A stretch of 64,000 nucleotides of DNA from Cellvibrionaceae bacterium. GTDB lineage: Bacteria; Pseudomonadota; Gammaproteobacteria; Pseudomonadales; Cellvibrionaceae. Shown here in pieces: positions 9,790 through 19,031 of the stretch; within the stretch, counting starts at the first letter, position 1; each line of letters starts with the position of its first letter. The translations under genes and the position numbers were made by a program. The DNA lies in contig JAOXRT010000081.1 of NCBI GenBank assembly GCA_025800365.1, positions 31,834-95,833 on the forward strand. Reading direction: 5' to 3'. Below the pieces are notes generated by a model. That model had not been told where the DNA came from. It did not search any database and saw nothing but the letters and a program-made list of their open reading frames with translations.

Positions 9790-10965
9790 TTATCCCGCTA
9801 AGTTGCTCAACTGCTCTGCCAAGACATCCAATAGCCGATCAATATGTTCTATTTCATGATCTGCTGTAATGGTTATGCGAAGACGGGCGCTATTAGTAGG
9901 CACTGTTGGGGGGCGAATCGCGGGAACATATATTCCTTGCGCCGCGATAGCCTCAGCAACTTTTAGAGCATCACCAGAGGAGCCCAACAACAAAGGCTGA
10001 ATCGCGGTATCGGAGGCCATCAAAGGCAAATCTAATTCATTGGCGGCTTCTCGAAAATAAGCCACCAAACTATGCAACTTGGTACGACGCTCTGGTTCTT
10101 TTTGGAGCAGCTCAAGGCCCGCTATACTTGCAGCAGCGACACTCGCTGGCAATGCTGTGGTATAGATGTAGGGGCGCGCAAACTGAATTAGGCCCTCAAT
10201 AAGCTCTTCACTACCTGCAATAAAAGCGCCATAACTCCCTATTGCCTTACCCAAGGTGCCCATCAAAATAGGCAATTGTTGCTGATCAAGCCCCCAGTGC
10301 TCTGCACTGCCCGCACCGCTTTCCCCCAGCACTCCAAAACCATGAGCATCGTCAGCCATTAATAAAGCCCCTTCACGCTTAGCAATGTTTGCTAACTCTG
10401 CCAAAGGCGCTAAATCACCATCCATGCTATACACCGCATCAACGGCAATGAGTTTGCCTTCGGCATCAGCCCCTTGTAATCGCTGCTTCAAGTGCGCCAA
10501 ATCATTATGGGCAAAACGGTACAATCTCGCGCCACTTAATTGAGCACCGTCTAAGAGGGAGGCATGATTTAGGCGATCATGAAAGACCGCATCACCTTTA
10601 CGCAGCAATACTTGCTGCACGGCTAAGTTTGCCGCAAAGCCTGAAGGGAATAATAAAGCCCTATCTCGCCCAGTTAAGCGCGCCAAAGACTCCTCTAACT
10701 CTCGATGTAGATCGCTATGACCACTCACCAAATGGGATGCCCCAGCACCAAAACCAAAACGCTTTAAACTCGCACTTGCTCTGTGAGCTAGATCAGGGTG
10801 ATTAGCCAAGCCCAAATAATCATTACTACTAAAGTTAAGCAGTGATTTACCGTCGACAGAAATCAAAGCGCCTTGCGGAGAAGACAGGCTTTTACGGCGG
10901 CGATAGAGCTGTTGCTGTGCTCTATCGTGCAAGCCGCCTTTTAAACGCTGCAAAAGAAGGGACAT
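9790..10965 (-). CDS. bioF: 8-amino-7-oxononanoate synthase BioF
   Basis: PLP enzyme that condenses pimeloyl-ACP with alanine to 8-amino-7-oxononanoate (KAPA). The PLP lysine is Lys240 in MGTLGKAIGSYG; the DDAHGFGVLG motif near 205-214 and the SNDYLGL motif near 47-53 are typical of alpha-oxoamine synthases. The length of 391 residues matches the family. It begins 37 bases after bioB and ends 15 bases before bioHC, within the bio operon. Confidence 0.95.
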   Translation of the reverse strand: MSLLLQRLKGGLHDRAQQQLYRRRKSLSSPQGALISVDGKSLLNFSSNDYLGLANHPDLAHRASASLKRFGFGAGASHLVSGHSDLHRELEESLARLTGRDRALLFPSGFAANLAVQQVLLRKGDAVFHDRLNHASLLDGAQLSGARLYRFAHNDLAHLKQRLQGADAEGKLIAVDAVYSMDGDLAPLAELANIAKREGALLMADDAHGFGVLGESGAGSAEHWGLDQQQLPILMGTLGKAIGSYGAFIAGSEELIEGLIQFARPYIYTTALPASVAAASIAGLELLQKEPERRTKLHSLVAYFREAANELDLPLMASDTAIQPLLLGSSGDALKVAEAIAAQGIYVPAIRPPTVPTNSARLRITITADHEIEHIDRLLDVLAEQLSNLAG

Positions 10966-11002
10966 AATATTGCGATGTGCTAATCAACAAGGCGCGAAGC
11001 AG

Positions 11003-12064
11003 TTACTTTGCAGCATTATAAAAATGCGCATCGTATTTAGCTTCATTTACCGCTTGCAGCAGCTCTTCCTGAACGGTGTCGTCATCTTTCTCGACTTCTT
11101 GTGGCTGCTCCAGGGTTTCAGCATTTATGCCTAAACGAGCAAATAATTTAGCATCCTTACCTTCACCAGGGTTAGCAGCCGTCAATAATTTATCGCCTAA
11201 GAAAATTGAATTGGCGCCTGCCATAAAAGCCATCGCTTGCAGTTCATCACTCATTTGCTCACGACCTGCCGATAAACGCACATAGGATTTGGGCATGACA
11301 ATTCGCGCCACTGCGATCGCTCGTACAAATTCCAATGGATCAATATCGTCCATATTTTCTAGCGGAGTACCTTTGATACGAATCAGCATATTGATCGGAA
11401 CGGATTCCGGGTGTTCAGGCAGATTCGCTAGATTTTGAATCAAACCGATACGGTCGTTTTGCTCTTCGCCCATGCCCAGGATTCCACCGCTACATACTTT
11501 CATGCCGGCAGCTCGAACATGATCTAGAGTTTCCAATCGATCTCCATAACTGCGAGTGGTAATAATGTCACCGTAGTATTCGGGTGAAGTGTCCAGGTTG
11601 TGGTTGTAATAATCTAAACCGGCTTCGGCCAGTTCACCAGCTTGGTCTTCACTCAACATCCCAAGCGTCATGCAGGTTTCTAAGCCCAAAGCTTTCACCT
11701 CACGCACCATCGCCGTCACATGGGGCATATCTTTCTTTTTGGGTGAACGCCAGGCAGCACCCATACAGAATCGGGTTGCGCCTTTAGCTTTGGCATCTTT
11801 CGCTTCGGCTAGAACTTTTTCAACTTGCATCAAGCGCTCTTTTTCCAAGCCAGTGTCATAGCGCGCACTCTGTGGGCAATAAGCACAATCTTCTGGGCAA
11901 GCACCTGTTTTAATAGAACAAAGAATACTCACTTGAACTTGATTGGGATCGAAGTTTTGACGATGAACAAGCTGCGCCTGAAACATAAGCTCGTTAAACG
12001 GCAGGTTCATCATCTGGCTAATTTCCTGTCGGCTCCAGTCGTGGCGTAGCTCGGCATTAATCAT
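11003..12064 (-). CDS. bioB: Biotin synthase BioB (radical SAM)
   Basis: Inserts sulfur into dethiobiotin, the last step of biotin synthesis. The radical-SAM cluster cysteines are Cys56, Cys60 and Cys63 ([11 protein letters not shown]); the [12 protein letters not shown] and ICSGGI-like motifs follow. I start at the ATG at 12064 ([10 protein letters not shown]), 353 residues, preceded by an AGAGAA site; an in-frame ATG at 12100 would add 12 basic residues without a site. It is the first gene of the bio operon and lies behind a sigma-70 promoter overlapped by a BirA operator. The C-terminal 20 residues are acidic and variable. Confidence 0.95.
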   Translation of the reverse strand: MINAELRHDWSRQEISQMMNLPFNELMFQAQLVHRQNFDPNQVQVSILCSIKTGACPEDCAYCPQSARYDTGLEKERLMQVEKVLAEAKDAKAKGATRFCMGAAWRSPKKKDMPHVTAMVREVKALGLETCMTLGMLSEDQAGELAEAGLDYYNHNLDTSPEYYGDIITTRSYGDRLETLDHVRAAGMKVCSGGILGMGEEQNDRIGLIQNLANLPEHPESVPINMLIRIKGTPLENMDDIDPLEFVRAIAVARIVMPKSYVRLSAGREQMSDELQAMAFMAGANSIFLGDKLLTAANPGEGKDAKLFARLGINAETLEQPQEVEKDDDTVQEELLQAVNEAKYDAHFYNAAK

Positions 12065-12157
12065 GGTTATTCTCTTTTTTCTGCTTTTATAAGCGCTCAT
12101 TCAATGGGAAGCCACAAACCAGCCTTTGGGCTCTAGCCTGCGATCTTAAGACTTAGC

Positions 12158-12185
12158 ATCATAGTTACTGAAACCACATTGTCAA
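12158..12185 (-). promoter_or_regulatory. Promoter of the biotin operon
   Basis: On the minus strand a perfect -35 box TTGACA (12180-12185) is followed after 16 bases by TATGAT (12158-12163). It lies about 95 bases before the bioB start. The -35 box is inside the left half site of the BirA operator. Confidence 0.8.
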
Positions 12186-12211
12186 CCCAGTTAACCGCCC
12201 AAGGTTAACCA
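12179..12211. promoter_or_regulatory. BirA operator (biotin repressor site)
   Basis: Half sites TTGTCAACC (12179-12187) and GGTTAACCA (12203-12211) are separated by exactly 15 bases. The known BirA operator is TTGTAAACC-N15/16-GGTTTACAA. The right half matches the complement of the left at 7 of 9 positions. It overlaps the bioB -35 box and lies in the divergent bioB/comF gap, so biotin-bound BirA should repress the operon. Confidence 0.8.
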
Positions 12212-12260
12212 ATGGGATAAGCAAGCTAATTTATGAGAATTGGAAGACAAGGAATCCATC

Positions 12261-12974
12261 ATGCCTAAGCTGGATTGGGCAACAAACGCCCTAAATACAC
12301 TCTTAGCAAACCGCTGCCTGTTCTGTGGCCGCAATGGCGACGCCGTATGCCGAGGCTGTTTTCAAGGTCTTCCCTGGCTAGAACACTGCTGCCAACGCTG
12401 TGCACTACCCATCGGGGCAAAAGAGGGAATATGTGGCCATTGTCAAAAACAGACACCCCCTTTTCAACACTGTATCAGCCTATGGAGCTATGAATTCCCC
12501 ATCGATAAAGTCATTCAAGACTTTAAGTATCAATATAAAAGTGCCGCCAAGCAGTTTCTCTGCCAGCAGCTCGCCAAGCTAGTGGCCCAGCATAACAAAC
12601 ATGGAAACAGTAATTTCGATGCCTTACTGCCCGTCCCCAGCCACCCGCTAAAACGACTATTGCGGGGATACAATCAAGCCCATGTCTTGGCTAGGGAAGT
12701 CTCTAGGTATTGTTCAATACCACTCATTCAAGCTGTTAAGAAATCTCGCTGGACGGGCAGCCAGCAGGGGCTTGGGAGAAAGGCACGTCTACAGAATTTA
12801 AGAAACAGCTTTCAATTAAGCCGCCCAGTGGCGGGTATGAAGCTATTGCTGGTAGATGATGTTATTACCACGACAAGCACAGCCAGCATCATAAGCCACA
12901 TGTTAATGGACGCAGGCGCCGAATCAGTTAGCCTTGCCAGTCTGGCCAGAACACCGCAACACATGACCACTTAA
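12261..12974 (+). CDS. comF: ComF family phosphoribosyltransferase-like protein
   Basis: A 237-residue ComF/GntX-family protein. The N-terminal 65 residues form a double zinc ribbon with Cys pairs at 19/22, 30/33, 43-44/47 and 58/61. The C-terminal half is a type-I phosphoribosyltransferase fold with the PRPP motif LLLVDDVITTTST about 30 residues from the end. ComF proteins act in DNA uptake in naturally competent bacteria; a role in DNA metabolism is likely but not shown here. The ATG at 12261 follows AAGGA by 7 bases and is preferred over a TTG at 12240. comF divergent from bioB is also the pseudomonad arrangement. Confidence 0.85.
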   Translation: MPKLDWATNALNTLLANRCLFCGRNGDAVCRGCFQGLPWLEHCCQRCALPIGAKEGICGHCQKQTPPFQHCISLWSYEFPIDKVIQDFKYQYKSAAKQFLCQQLAKLVAQHNKHGNSNFDALLPVPSHPLKRLLRGYNQAHVLAREVSRYCSIPLIQAVKKSRWTGSQQGLGRKARLQNLRNSFQLSRPVAGMKLLLVDDVITTTSTASIISHMLMDAGAESVSLASLARTPQHMTT

Positions 12975-13112
12975 GCCAATGCGAAATTAGACACCCACCC
13001 AAGGGCTAGGCGACAATTGCAATAAGAGATTCAATTCTTAAAACATGGCAGATTTGACCAGTTTTGGCCAAATTAACGAAGTTTTACCGCATTTTGGAAA
13101 CAAAACATCATT

Positions 13113-14237
13113 ATGAATAAGAATATCGTCATTAGCGGCACAGGCCTGTACACCCCTCCTTACAGCGTAAGCAATGAAGAACTAGTAGAGGCACTCAATG
13201 CCCATGCCGATAAATACAATGAAGAAAACGCCGCTGCGATCGAAGCTGGCGAGCTAACAGCTAAAGCCAAATCCAGTGCGGAATTTATCGAAAAAGCCTC
13301 AGGTATTAAGAGCCGCTATGTTTATCGTAAAGAAGGTATTCTTGATGTTGATCGCCTCTACCCAGTTATCCCACTAAAAGCCGAAGACGAAACCAGCGAC
13401 CAAGCTTTAATGGCAATCGAAGCGGCCAAAGAAGCCATGGCCGCAGCCAATAAAACCGCCGCTGATATTGATGCTGTGATTGTAAGCTGCGCCTATACTC
13501 AGCGCTCTTACCCAGCCATTGCTATTGAGGTTCAGACGGCACTAGGCATTGAAGGCTTCGGTTTTGATATGTTGGTAGCCTGCTCGGCAGCCACCTTTGC
13601 CCTCCAGCGAGCCTACGAAATGGTTACTGCCGGTACAGCACGAGCGGTACTATGTATTAACCCAGAGCTCACCACTCCACAGATCGATTACTCTGATCGT
13701 GACAGCCATTTTATTTTTGGTGATGTAGCTACAGCGACAATCGTTGAGGCCGAAGAGACTGCCAATTCTGAAAACTGCTGGGATGTATTGAGCACCAAAG
13801 CCTTTACTTCATTCTCCAATAATATTCGTTCAAGCTTCGGTCATGCAGCACGCACCAACGATGTAGACCCGTTCTGGAAGGAGAATCTTTTCCACCAAAA
13901 CGGCCGCAAGGTATTTAAAGAAGTTTGCCCGATGGCTGCCGAACATATTAGTGAACACCTATCACGTCACGATCTTACATCGGCCGATGTGAAACGTTGG
14001 TGGCTGCACCAGGCCAATATCAATATGAACTTATTGATCAGCAAAAAATTGCTTGGCCGCGATGCCTCTTTAGAAGAAGCTCCTATCGTTTTAGATGAAT
14101 TCGCCAACACAGCCTCTGCTGGTTCATTAATTGCCTTCCACAAATACTCGCAGGATTTGGCCGCTGGCGACCATGGTGTTATCTGCTCATTTGGTGCCGG
14201 TTACTCTATCGGAAGCCTGGTTGTTCGTAAGCGCTAA
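13113..14237 (+). CDS. Beta-ketoacyl-ACP synthase III family protein
   Basis: A 374-residue thiolase-fold condensing enzyme with the FabH triad Cys157 (VACSAATF), His299 (LHQANINMNL) and Asn332 (ANTASAGSL). It is about 50 residues longer than FabH because of an insertion near residues 30-95. That form resembles the second KAS III of pseudomonads (PA3286 type), which feeds medium-chain acyl-CoA from beta-oxidation into fatty-acid synthesis; assignment to that role is inference from length and layout. It stands alone, without fab genes beside it, so it is probably not the essential FabH. A strong hairpin follows at 14268. Confidence 0.85.
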   Translation: MNKNIVISGTGLYTPPYSVSNEELVEALNAHADKYNEENAAAIEAGELTAKAKSSAEFIEKASGIKSRYVYRKEGILDVDRLYPVIPLKAEDETSDQALMAIEAAKEAMAAANKTAADIDAVIVSCAYTQRSYPAIAIEVQTALGIEGFGFDMLVACSAATFALQRAYEMVTAGTARAVLCINPELTTPQIDYSDRDSHFIFGDVATATIVEAEETANSENCWDVLSTKAFTSFSNNIRSSFGHAARTNDVDPFWKENLFHQNGRKVFKEVCPMAAEHISEHLSRHDLTSADVKRWWLHQANINMNLLISKKLLGRDASLEEAPIVLDEFANTASAGSLIAFHKYSQDLAAGDHGVICSFGAGYSIGSLVVRKR

Positions 14238-14267
14238 GGCGCTAAAAACCACACTTTTTCATCAGTC

Positions 14268-14289
14268 TGCAGGGCCGTTCGGCCCTGCA
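14268..14289 (+). terminator. Hairpin after the KAS III gene
   Basis: A perfect 9-bp stem TGCAGGGCC / GGCCCTGCA with a GTTC loop, 30 bases after the stop codon. No T-run follows, so it may be a weak or Rho-assisted terminator or a 3'-end stabiliser. Confidence 0.5.
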
Positions 14290-14357
14290 CAATTCAGTTT
14301 CAATTCATCCCCAATTGCTAGCATCTGTTCCACTCTAATTTTAAGGGAGTTATAAAA

Positions 14358-15179
14358 ATGGAACAGTTGAACCATTATTCTCAAGTCGCAATCGAGCTCA
14401 TTATGAGCTACACCCCACGCTTACTACTTGCTCTAGCCACACTTTTAGTTGGTCTTTGGCTAATCGGTATCGTGGTTAAAATTACCCAAGCGGGTTTGAA
14501 AAAATCCAACACCGATGAAACCCTCATCAGCTTTATTAGCAATATGGTTTCATGGGGACTCAAAGCACTCTTGGCATTAAGTGTTGCCTCGATGGTCGGT
14601 ATTGAAACCACTTCATTTATCGCCGTGCTCGGTGCCGCAGGTTTAGCCGTAGGCCTAGCTTTGCAAGGCAGCTTGGCAAATTTTGCTGGCGGTGTGTTAA
14701 TTATTTTGTTCAAGCCTTATAAGGTTGGCGATTTAATTAAAGCCCAAGGTGAACTTGGTGTGGTGAAAGAAATTCAAATTTTCGTTACCGTGCTAGTCAC
14801 TCTAGATAACAAACAAGTCATCGTTCCTAACGGCGCTATGTCTAATGGTAATGTGGTGAACTTTAGCGGCGAAGGCCAACTACGTGTTGACCTTTCTATT
14901 GGTATTTCTTACAACGCCGATATTGCTAAAGCCAAAGAAGTTATTATGAAGGTGATGGAAGATCACCCGAAAGTAATGGACAGCCCAGCACCATTTGTGG
15001 GCGTAGATTCCATGGGTGACAGTTCGGTAAATCTTTCAGTGTGGCCTTGGGCGACTCCAGATGACTACTGGGATGTTTACTTCGATATCAATGAGCAAAT
15101 GAAGATTGCCCTAGATAAAGCTGAAATCAGCATCCCATTCCCACAGCGAGATGTACATTTGTACAATCATCAAGCTTAA
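14358..15179 (+). CDS. mscS: Small-conductance mechanosensitive channel, MscS family
   Basis: A 273-residue inner-membrane channel of the short MscS type that opens on osmotic downshock. Three N-terminal membrane segments lie at about residues 15-40, 55-80 and 85-110. The pore helix carries the glycine/alanine pattern GAAGLAVGLALQGSLANFAGG. The beta domain (VGDLIKAQGELGVVKEI) and a C-terminal alpha/beta part follow. The ATG is preceded by AAGGGAG. A strong terminator follows at 15195. Confidence 0.92.
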   Translation: MEQLNHYSQVAIELIMSYTPRLLLALATLLVGLWLIGIVVKITQAGLKKSNTDETLISFISNMVSWGLKALLALSVASMVGIETTSFIAVLGAAGLAVGLALQGSLANFAGGVLIILFKPYKVGDLIKAQGELGVVKEIQIFVTVLVTLDNKQVIVPNGAMSNGNVVNFSGEGQLRVDLSIGISYNADIAKAKEVIMKVMEDHPKVMDSPAPFVGVDSMGDSSVNLSVWPWATPDDYWDVYFDINEQMKIALDKAEISIPFPQRDVHLYNHQA

Positions 15180-15194
15180 CGAGTGGAAAATACG

Positions 15195-15221
15195 AAAAAG
15201 CCGGCATTCGCCGGCTTTTTT
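15195..15221 (+). terminator. Rho-independent terminator after mscS
   Basis: Stem GCCGGC / GCCGGC with loop ATTC, flanked by AAAAA before and TTTTTT after. It can act in both directions, but the convergent esterase gene ends only 22 bases away, so it may serve both. Confidence 0.9.
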
Positions 15222-15242
15222 AATGCTTAATTTTTTGAACGT

Positions 15243-16649
15243 CTAATCTTTATTCTGAATCTTCAACAGCTCATCTTTTAAAATCGCAATCTTCCAATCT
15301 CTTTGCTGTTGCTGCTCCGCAAGTTCTAAGGCACGCTTAGCAGCCTGCTCTGCTTCGGGCCATTGCTTTTGAGCTTGGTGCCATTTTGCCATTGCCTGCT
15401 GCACGCTATAGTCATTGGCATTTTCTTTAAAGGAAGCTTGTAATAACTCAGCTGCTTTATCGTACTCTTTTTCTCGAATCGCCAAAGCCGACAAATGATT
15501 CGCCAAATCAATAAGCGATAAAGGTAAATACTGGGTAGTTTGTAAATACAAAGCGGCTGCCCTTTCAGCTTTTTCATCCTTGGGATATTGATGCATTAAG
15601 GCCTTAAATGTGTAGGGCGGAATAGCTTGCTTGATATTAAAGCGTTGCAAATAAGCCTGATAATGTTGGCGAACTTCATCGAAGCTGGAATAGCTAGCCA
15701 AATCTTTATAGGAAATATACCAACCCGAAAATAGTTCTTTTAAGGCGTGTCTTAAAGCCGGCAAGGTAACTGAATCATGGTTCTCATCACTAAAGTGTTT
15801 AAAGTCCCACTTTATGGCTTGTGGACGATGGCGATCCAATTGCTCCACCAAACCATAAACACCCATTCGAGGCTCATTTCCTAGAGACAAGAACAACTTC
15901 TTTTCTGGAGCTTTAATTTTCTCTAAATAGCCCTCTACTTTTTCCTCAAGGCGATAGTCTTCCCACCACATCATTGGGCTTATGGCTATATATGCTGAAA
16001 AGCTGTCGCTGGAAGTCAGTAGGCTGTTGATAACAAATAAGCCACCAATAGACTGGCCCTGAATAATATCGAAACCAGAACTTCGGTAAGTGTTGTTGAT
16101 TTCAGCTTTTAATTCATCATCGATAAATTTCAGAAAGTCTTCAGCATCACCACCTTTCCCCAAAGGCAAAGACGGCTGCATATTATTGCGGTAGCTTTCA
16201 ATGCCCTTAGCCGAGATGCCCACCACAATCAATTCAGGAATGAGTGGATTATTGCCCTTTGCCAAATTCTCAACCATGGCTGAAATGCTTAGAAAGTTAT
16301 AATCACCATCAATTAAGTACAAAACAGGGTATGTATAATCTGGCTTGGCGTGATAACTGGCTGGCAAGTAAACCTTGTAGTCCCGAGTCTCATCCAAAAC
16401 TTCCGAGGCAATGCTATGGGACTGCATAAACCCAAAGGGAGATCGCTGGAGGTTTTCGGTAGCCGATATCTCAGAGTCTAGCTCAGCACTTATCTCATTA
16501 ACTACGCCATCCTCTTGTTCACTGACATCTACTGCTTCATTAGCTTGAGCTTCAAGCTTCGCTGGCGGGTCTTCTTGGGCGAAAGCAATACTGCTTAACG
16601 CTGTTGACAGCAAGATAATAGTCAATTTAGTGATGCGCTGAGCGAGCAT
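15243..16649 (-). CDS. Secreted esterase (IroE/Fes-like alpha/beta hydrolase) with TPR-like C-terminus
   Basis: 468 residues with a signal peptide (about 1-24, ending AFAQ), so probably periplasmic. An acidic, low-complexity linker covers about residues 25-65. The esterase domain of the putative-esterase/EsteraseD family (PF00756) follows, with YPVLYLIDGDYNF, the nucleophile elbow GQSIGG and a His in DENHDSVTLPALRH. The last 130 residues look like helical tetratricopeptide repeats (YDKAAELLQASFKENANDY and similar). Substrates of this family include siderophore esters, feruloyl esters and S-formylglutathione; none is indicated by the neighbours. It is followed on the minus strand by the bidirectional terminator at 15195. 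Confidence 0.82.
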   Translation of the reverse strand: MLAQRITKLTIILLSTALSSIAFAQEDPPAKLEAQANEAVDVSEQEDGVVNEISAELDSEISATENLQRSPFGFMQSHSIASEVLDETRDYKVYLPASYHAKPDYTYPVLYLIDGDYNFLSISAMVENLAKGNNPLIPELIVVGISAKGIESYRNNMQPSLPLGKGGDAEDFLKFIDDELKAEINNTYRSSGFDIIQGQSIGGLFVINSLLTSSDSFSAYIAISPMMWWEDYRLEEKVEGYLEKIKAPEKKLFLSLGNEPRMGVYGLVEQLDRHRPQAIKWDFKHFSDENHDSVTLPALRHALKELFSGWYISYKDLASYSSFDEVRQHYQAYLQRFNIKQAIPPYTFKALMHQYPKDEKAERAAALYLQTTQYLPLSLIDLANHLSALAIREKEYDKAAELLQASFKENANDYSVQQAMAKWHQAQKQWPEAEQAAKRALELAEQQQQRDWKIAILKDELLKIQNKD

Positions 16650-16884
16650 GCTACAAACCTCTGAAACCGTTTAAAAATCACTCAGGATTATACGCATAGA
16701 TGAAGCCGAGAACAGGGCTTTATAGACATTTCTAGCCGAGTAAAAAGGCCTACTTACAGAAGATCAGCGATTTCAGGAAAAGTGCCCCTTAAAGCGCCCG
16801 AAATCTAGCTGCTTGCTAGAGAATAAATAGCTAAGAAATAGTCAAGAAAATCACGTATGCTTGCAGCTCTACAGAGAGCCAATG

Positions 16885-17032
16885 CTAGCAGGCTGTTGAA
16901 AAACTACCTGCGTTGCCATCGCGTTGTTAAAAACAAGCTCAAAATGCTCATTTATTAAATATAAACTGCGCTTTTTCGCTTGTTTTTGCCTAGCGCTGAC
17001 TGCCTCGAAAACGTTTTTCAACAGCCTGCTAG
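16885..17032. repeat. 148-bp miniature inverted-repeat element (CTAG-flanked)
   Basis: Perfect 20-bp terminal inverted repeats CTAGCAGGCTGTTGAAAAAC (16885-16904) and its complement (17013-17032). If the outer CTAG on each side is a target duplication, the element proper starts with CAGGCTGTTG. The interior forms a second stem (AAAAACAAGC ... GCTTGTTTTT) and has no reading frame. Elements with CAGGCTGTTGAAAAA ends are familiar from marine gammaproteobacteria (recollection, not checked). It fills most of the 392-base gap before srkA; bases 16650-16884 show nothing else recognisable. Confidence 0.75.
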
Positions 17033-17041
17033 AGAGTTTTT

Positions 17042-18019
17042 ATGCAACACCCCTACGACGCCCTTCAACCTGAAACTGTAATTGACGCCGTCGAGTCCCA
17101 GGGCTTAATTTGTGATCTGCGTATCTACCCTCTCAATAGCTATGAAAATCGCGTATACCAAATTGGTATAGAAGACGCCCCAGCCCTAATCGGCAAATTT
17201 TATCGCCCTGAGCGCTGGAGCCGTGAGCAGATTCTAGAAGAGCATCGCTTTAGTTCAGAGCTGCGAGACCTTGATCTATCCGTTGTTGCGCCTTGGAAAA
17301 ATTCAGCTGGCGACACCTTATTTGAGCACGCGGGGTTTATGTTTGCGCTATACCCGCGCCAAGGCGGCCATGCCCCAGAAACTGGGGATCTAGATCAACT
17401 GTTCAGTATAGGCCGAGCTCTAGGACGAATTCACCAGCTTGGCAAGCAAAGCAATTTTCAATATCGCCCGCGCTTAGATATTAAAAGCTATGGTACAGAT
17501 AGCCGCCAATTCCTGCTGGATAATAAATTCATCCCCGATGAGTTAATCCCAGCTTATGACAGCTTGAGCCTAGATATTTTGCAGCGAGTCGAAGACGTTT
17601 TTACTCGCAGCAGCGCCAAGTGGATACGTTGTCATGGTGACTGCCATATCGGCAATATTTTGTGGCGCCACGATACCGCACATTTCGTCGATTTTGATGA
17701 TGCCCGCATGGCCCCAGCGGTTCAGGATTTATGGATGTTGCTGTCTGGCGAGCGCAATCAGCAAACCGAACAGCTTAGCGAGATTCTTGAAGGCTATCGG
17801 GAGTTTTGTGATTTTGATACTGCTGAAATTCAGCTGATCGAGGCTTTGCGCAGCTTACGTTTAATGCAGTATTCGGCCTGGCTAGCTCGTCGCTGGTCCG
17901 ACCCTGCCTTTCCAAAAGCCTTCCCCTGGTTTAATACTGAGCGCTATTGGGCAGAGCACATCTTATCTTTACGCGAGCAATTAGCGGCTATGCAAGAGCC
18001 TAGCCTGCAAGTGTTTTAG
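17042..18019 (+). CDS. srkA: Stress-response serine/threonine kinase SrkA (RdoA/YihE)
   Basis: A 325-residue aminoglycoside-phosphotransferase-fold protein kinase. Visible motifs are the N-terminal QIGIEDAPALIGKFYRPERW with the ATP-binding lysine, the catalytic loop CHGDCHIGNILW, and the metal-binding HFVDFDDARMAPAVQDLWML. In E. coli it protects against periplasmic redox stress and is often linked with dsbA; here it stands before cysE. It begins 9 bases after the miniature element at 16885-17032, so its promoter is probably inside or upstream of that element. Confidence 0.9.
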   Translation: MQHPYDALQPETVIDAVESQGLICDLRIYPLNSYENRVYQIGIEDAPALIGKFYRPERWSREQILEEHRFSSELRDLDLSVVAPWKNSAGDTLFEHAGFMFALYPRQGGHAPETGDLDQLFSIGRALGRIHQLGKQSNFQYRPRLDIKSYGTDSRQFLLDNKFIPDELIPAYDSLSLDILQRVEDVFTRSSAKWIRCHGDCHIGNILWRHDTAHFVDFDDARMAPAVQDLWMLLSGERNQQTEQLSEILEGYREFCDFDTAEIQLIEALRSLRLMQYSAWLARRWSDPAFPKAFPWFNTERYWAEHILSLREQLAAMQEPSLQVF

Positions 18020-18140
18020 CTCGGTAATGGATCACCCGAGACTATATTAGACTTTACAAAAATTGATCACCCTATCAGGCGAACTTAGCACTGATAAGAT
18101 ATAGTTGTACTACTAAGTGATTACCAATAGGTGTAGGCGA

Positions 18141-18989
18141 ATGAGCATTAGCGCCCCTAAAAGCCAAAGTGAACATAATGGCCAAGCAATTGACCATCAA
18201 GGCGACTTTATTTGGCAAAGCATCCGACAAGAAACCCAGCAACAGGCCCAAAAAGAGCCTATTCTTGCGAGCTTTCTGCATGCCACCATTTTAAATCACG
18301 AATCCCTCGAATGCTCCTTGAGCTATCACCTGGCCAATAAGCTAGAAAGTCCCGAGGCTTCTGCCTTGTTAATTCGAGAGGTTATTCATCAAGCCTTACG
18401 CGATGATGCCAGTATCGGTGCTGCCATGCGTGCCGATATTGCTGCGGTAAAACATCGCGACTCGGCCTGCGACTCTCTATCGATCCCCTTTTTGTACTAT
18501 AAAGGCTTTCACGCTTTACAGGCCTTTAGAGTGGCCAACTGGCTTTGGCGCCATGATCGCAAAGCACTAGCCCTGTTTTTTCAAAATAGAATTTCAGTGG
18601 TATTTTCGGTAGATATTCACCCAGCGGCGACCATCGGCCAAGGCATTATGCTGGACCACGCCACAGGCATTGTGATTGGTGAAACCGCAGTCGTTGAAGA
18701 CAACGTCTCCATCATGCAGGCCGTCACACTCGGTGGCACCGGTAAAGTCTCTGGCGACCGCCACCCTAAAGTGAGAGCTGGGGTGTTGATTAGCGCCGGT
18801 GCAAAAATTATCGGCAATATCGAAATTGGTGAAGGCTCCAAGGTTGGTGCCGGCAGTGTGGTACTAAAAGATGTTGCTCCTCATACGACCGTTGCTGGAG
18901 TACCCGCAAAGGTTGTTGGCTGCCCAGACAGTGAGCAACCCGCTTTGAATATGAACCACAATCTGAATTGCAATTTGGATGATATTTAG
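18141..18989 (+). CDS. cysE: Serine O-acetyltransferase CysE
   Basis: Makes O-acetylserine from serine and acetyl-CoA, the carbon acceptor for cysteine synthesis. The N-terminal helical domain (SLSYHLANKLESP, IREVIHQALRDD) is followed by a left-handed beta-helix of hexapeptide repeats with the active-site motifs HPAATIGQGIMLDHATGIV, GETAVV and RHPKVRAGV. 282 residues, the long enterobacterial form. I start at the ATG at 18141 (MSISAPKSQ); the frame opens at 18117 but has no better site. The C-terminal tail ends in Ile, as needed for interaction with CysK. Confidence 0.92.
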   Translation: MSISAPKSQSEHNGQAIDHQGDFIWQSIRQETQQQAQKEPILASFLHATILNHESLECSLSYHLANKLESPEASALLIREVIHQALRDDASIGAAMRADIAAVKHRDSACDSLSIPFLYYKGFHALQAFRVANWLWRHDRKALALFFQNRISVVFSVDIHPAATIGQGIMLDHATGIVIGETAVVEDNVSIMQAVTLGGTGKVSGDRHPKVRAGVLISAGAKIIGNIEIGEGSKVGAGSVVLKDVAPHTTVAGVPAKVVGCPDSEQPALNMNHNLNCNLDDI

Positions 18990-19031
18990 GGCGATCAAAC
19001 CTCGCCCTAAGAAGCCTTTTATTCAAAAAGC

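Noticed and set aside
13048..13080. Palindrome TTTGGCCAAA before the KAS III gene as fatty-acid regulator site
   Set aside because: Only ten bases of symmetry, with no match to a known FabR, PsrA or DesT site that I can defend.
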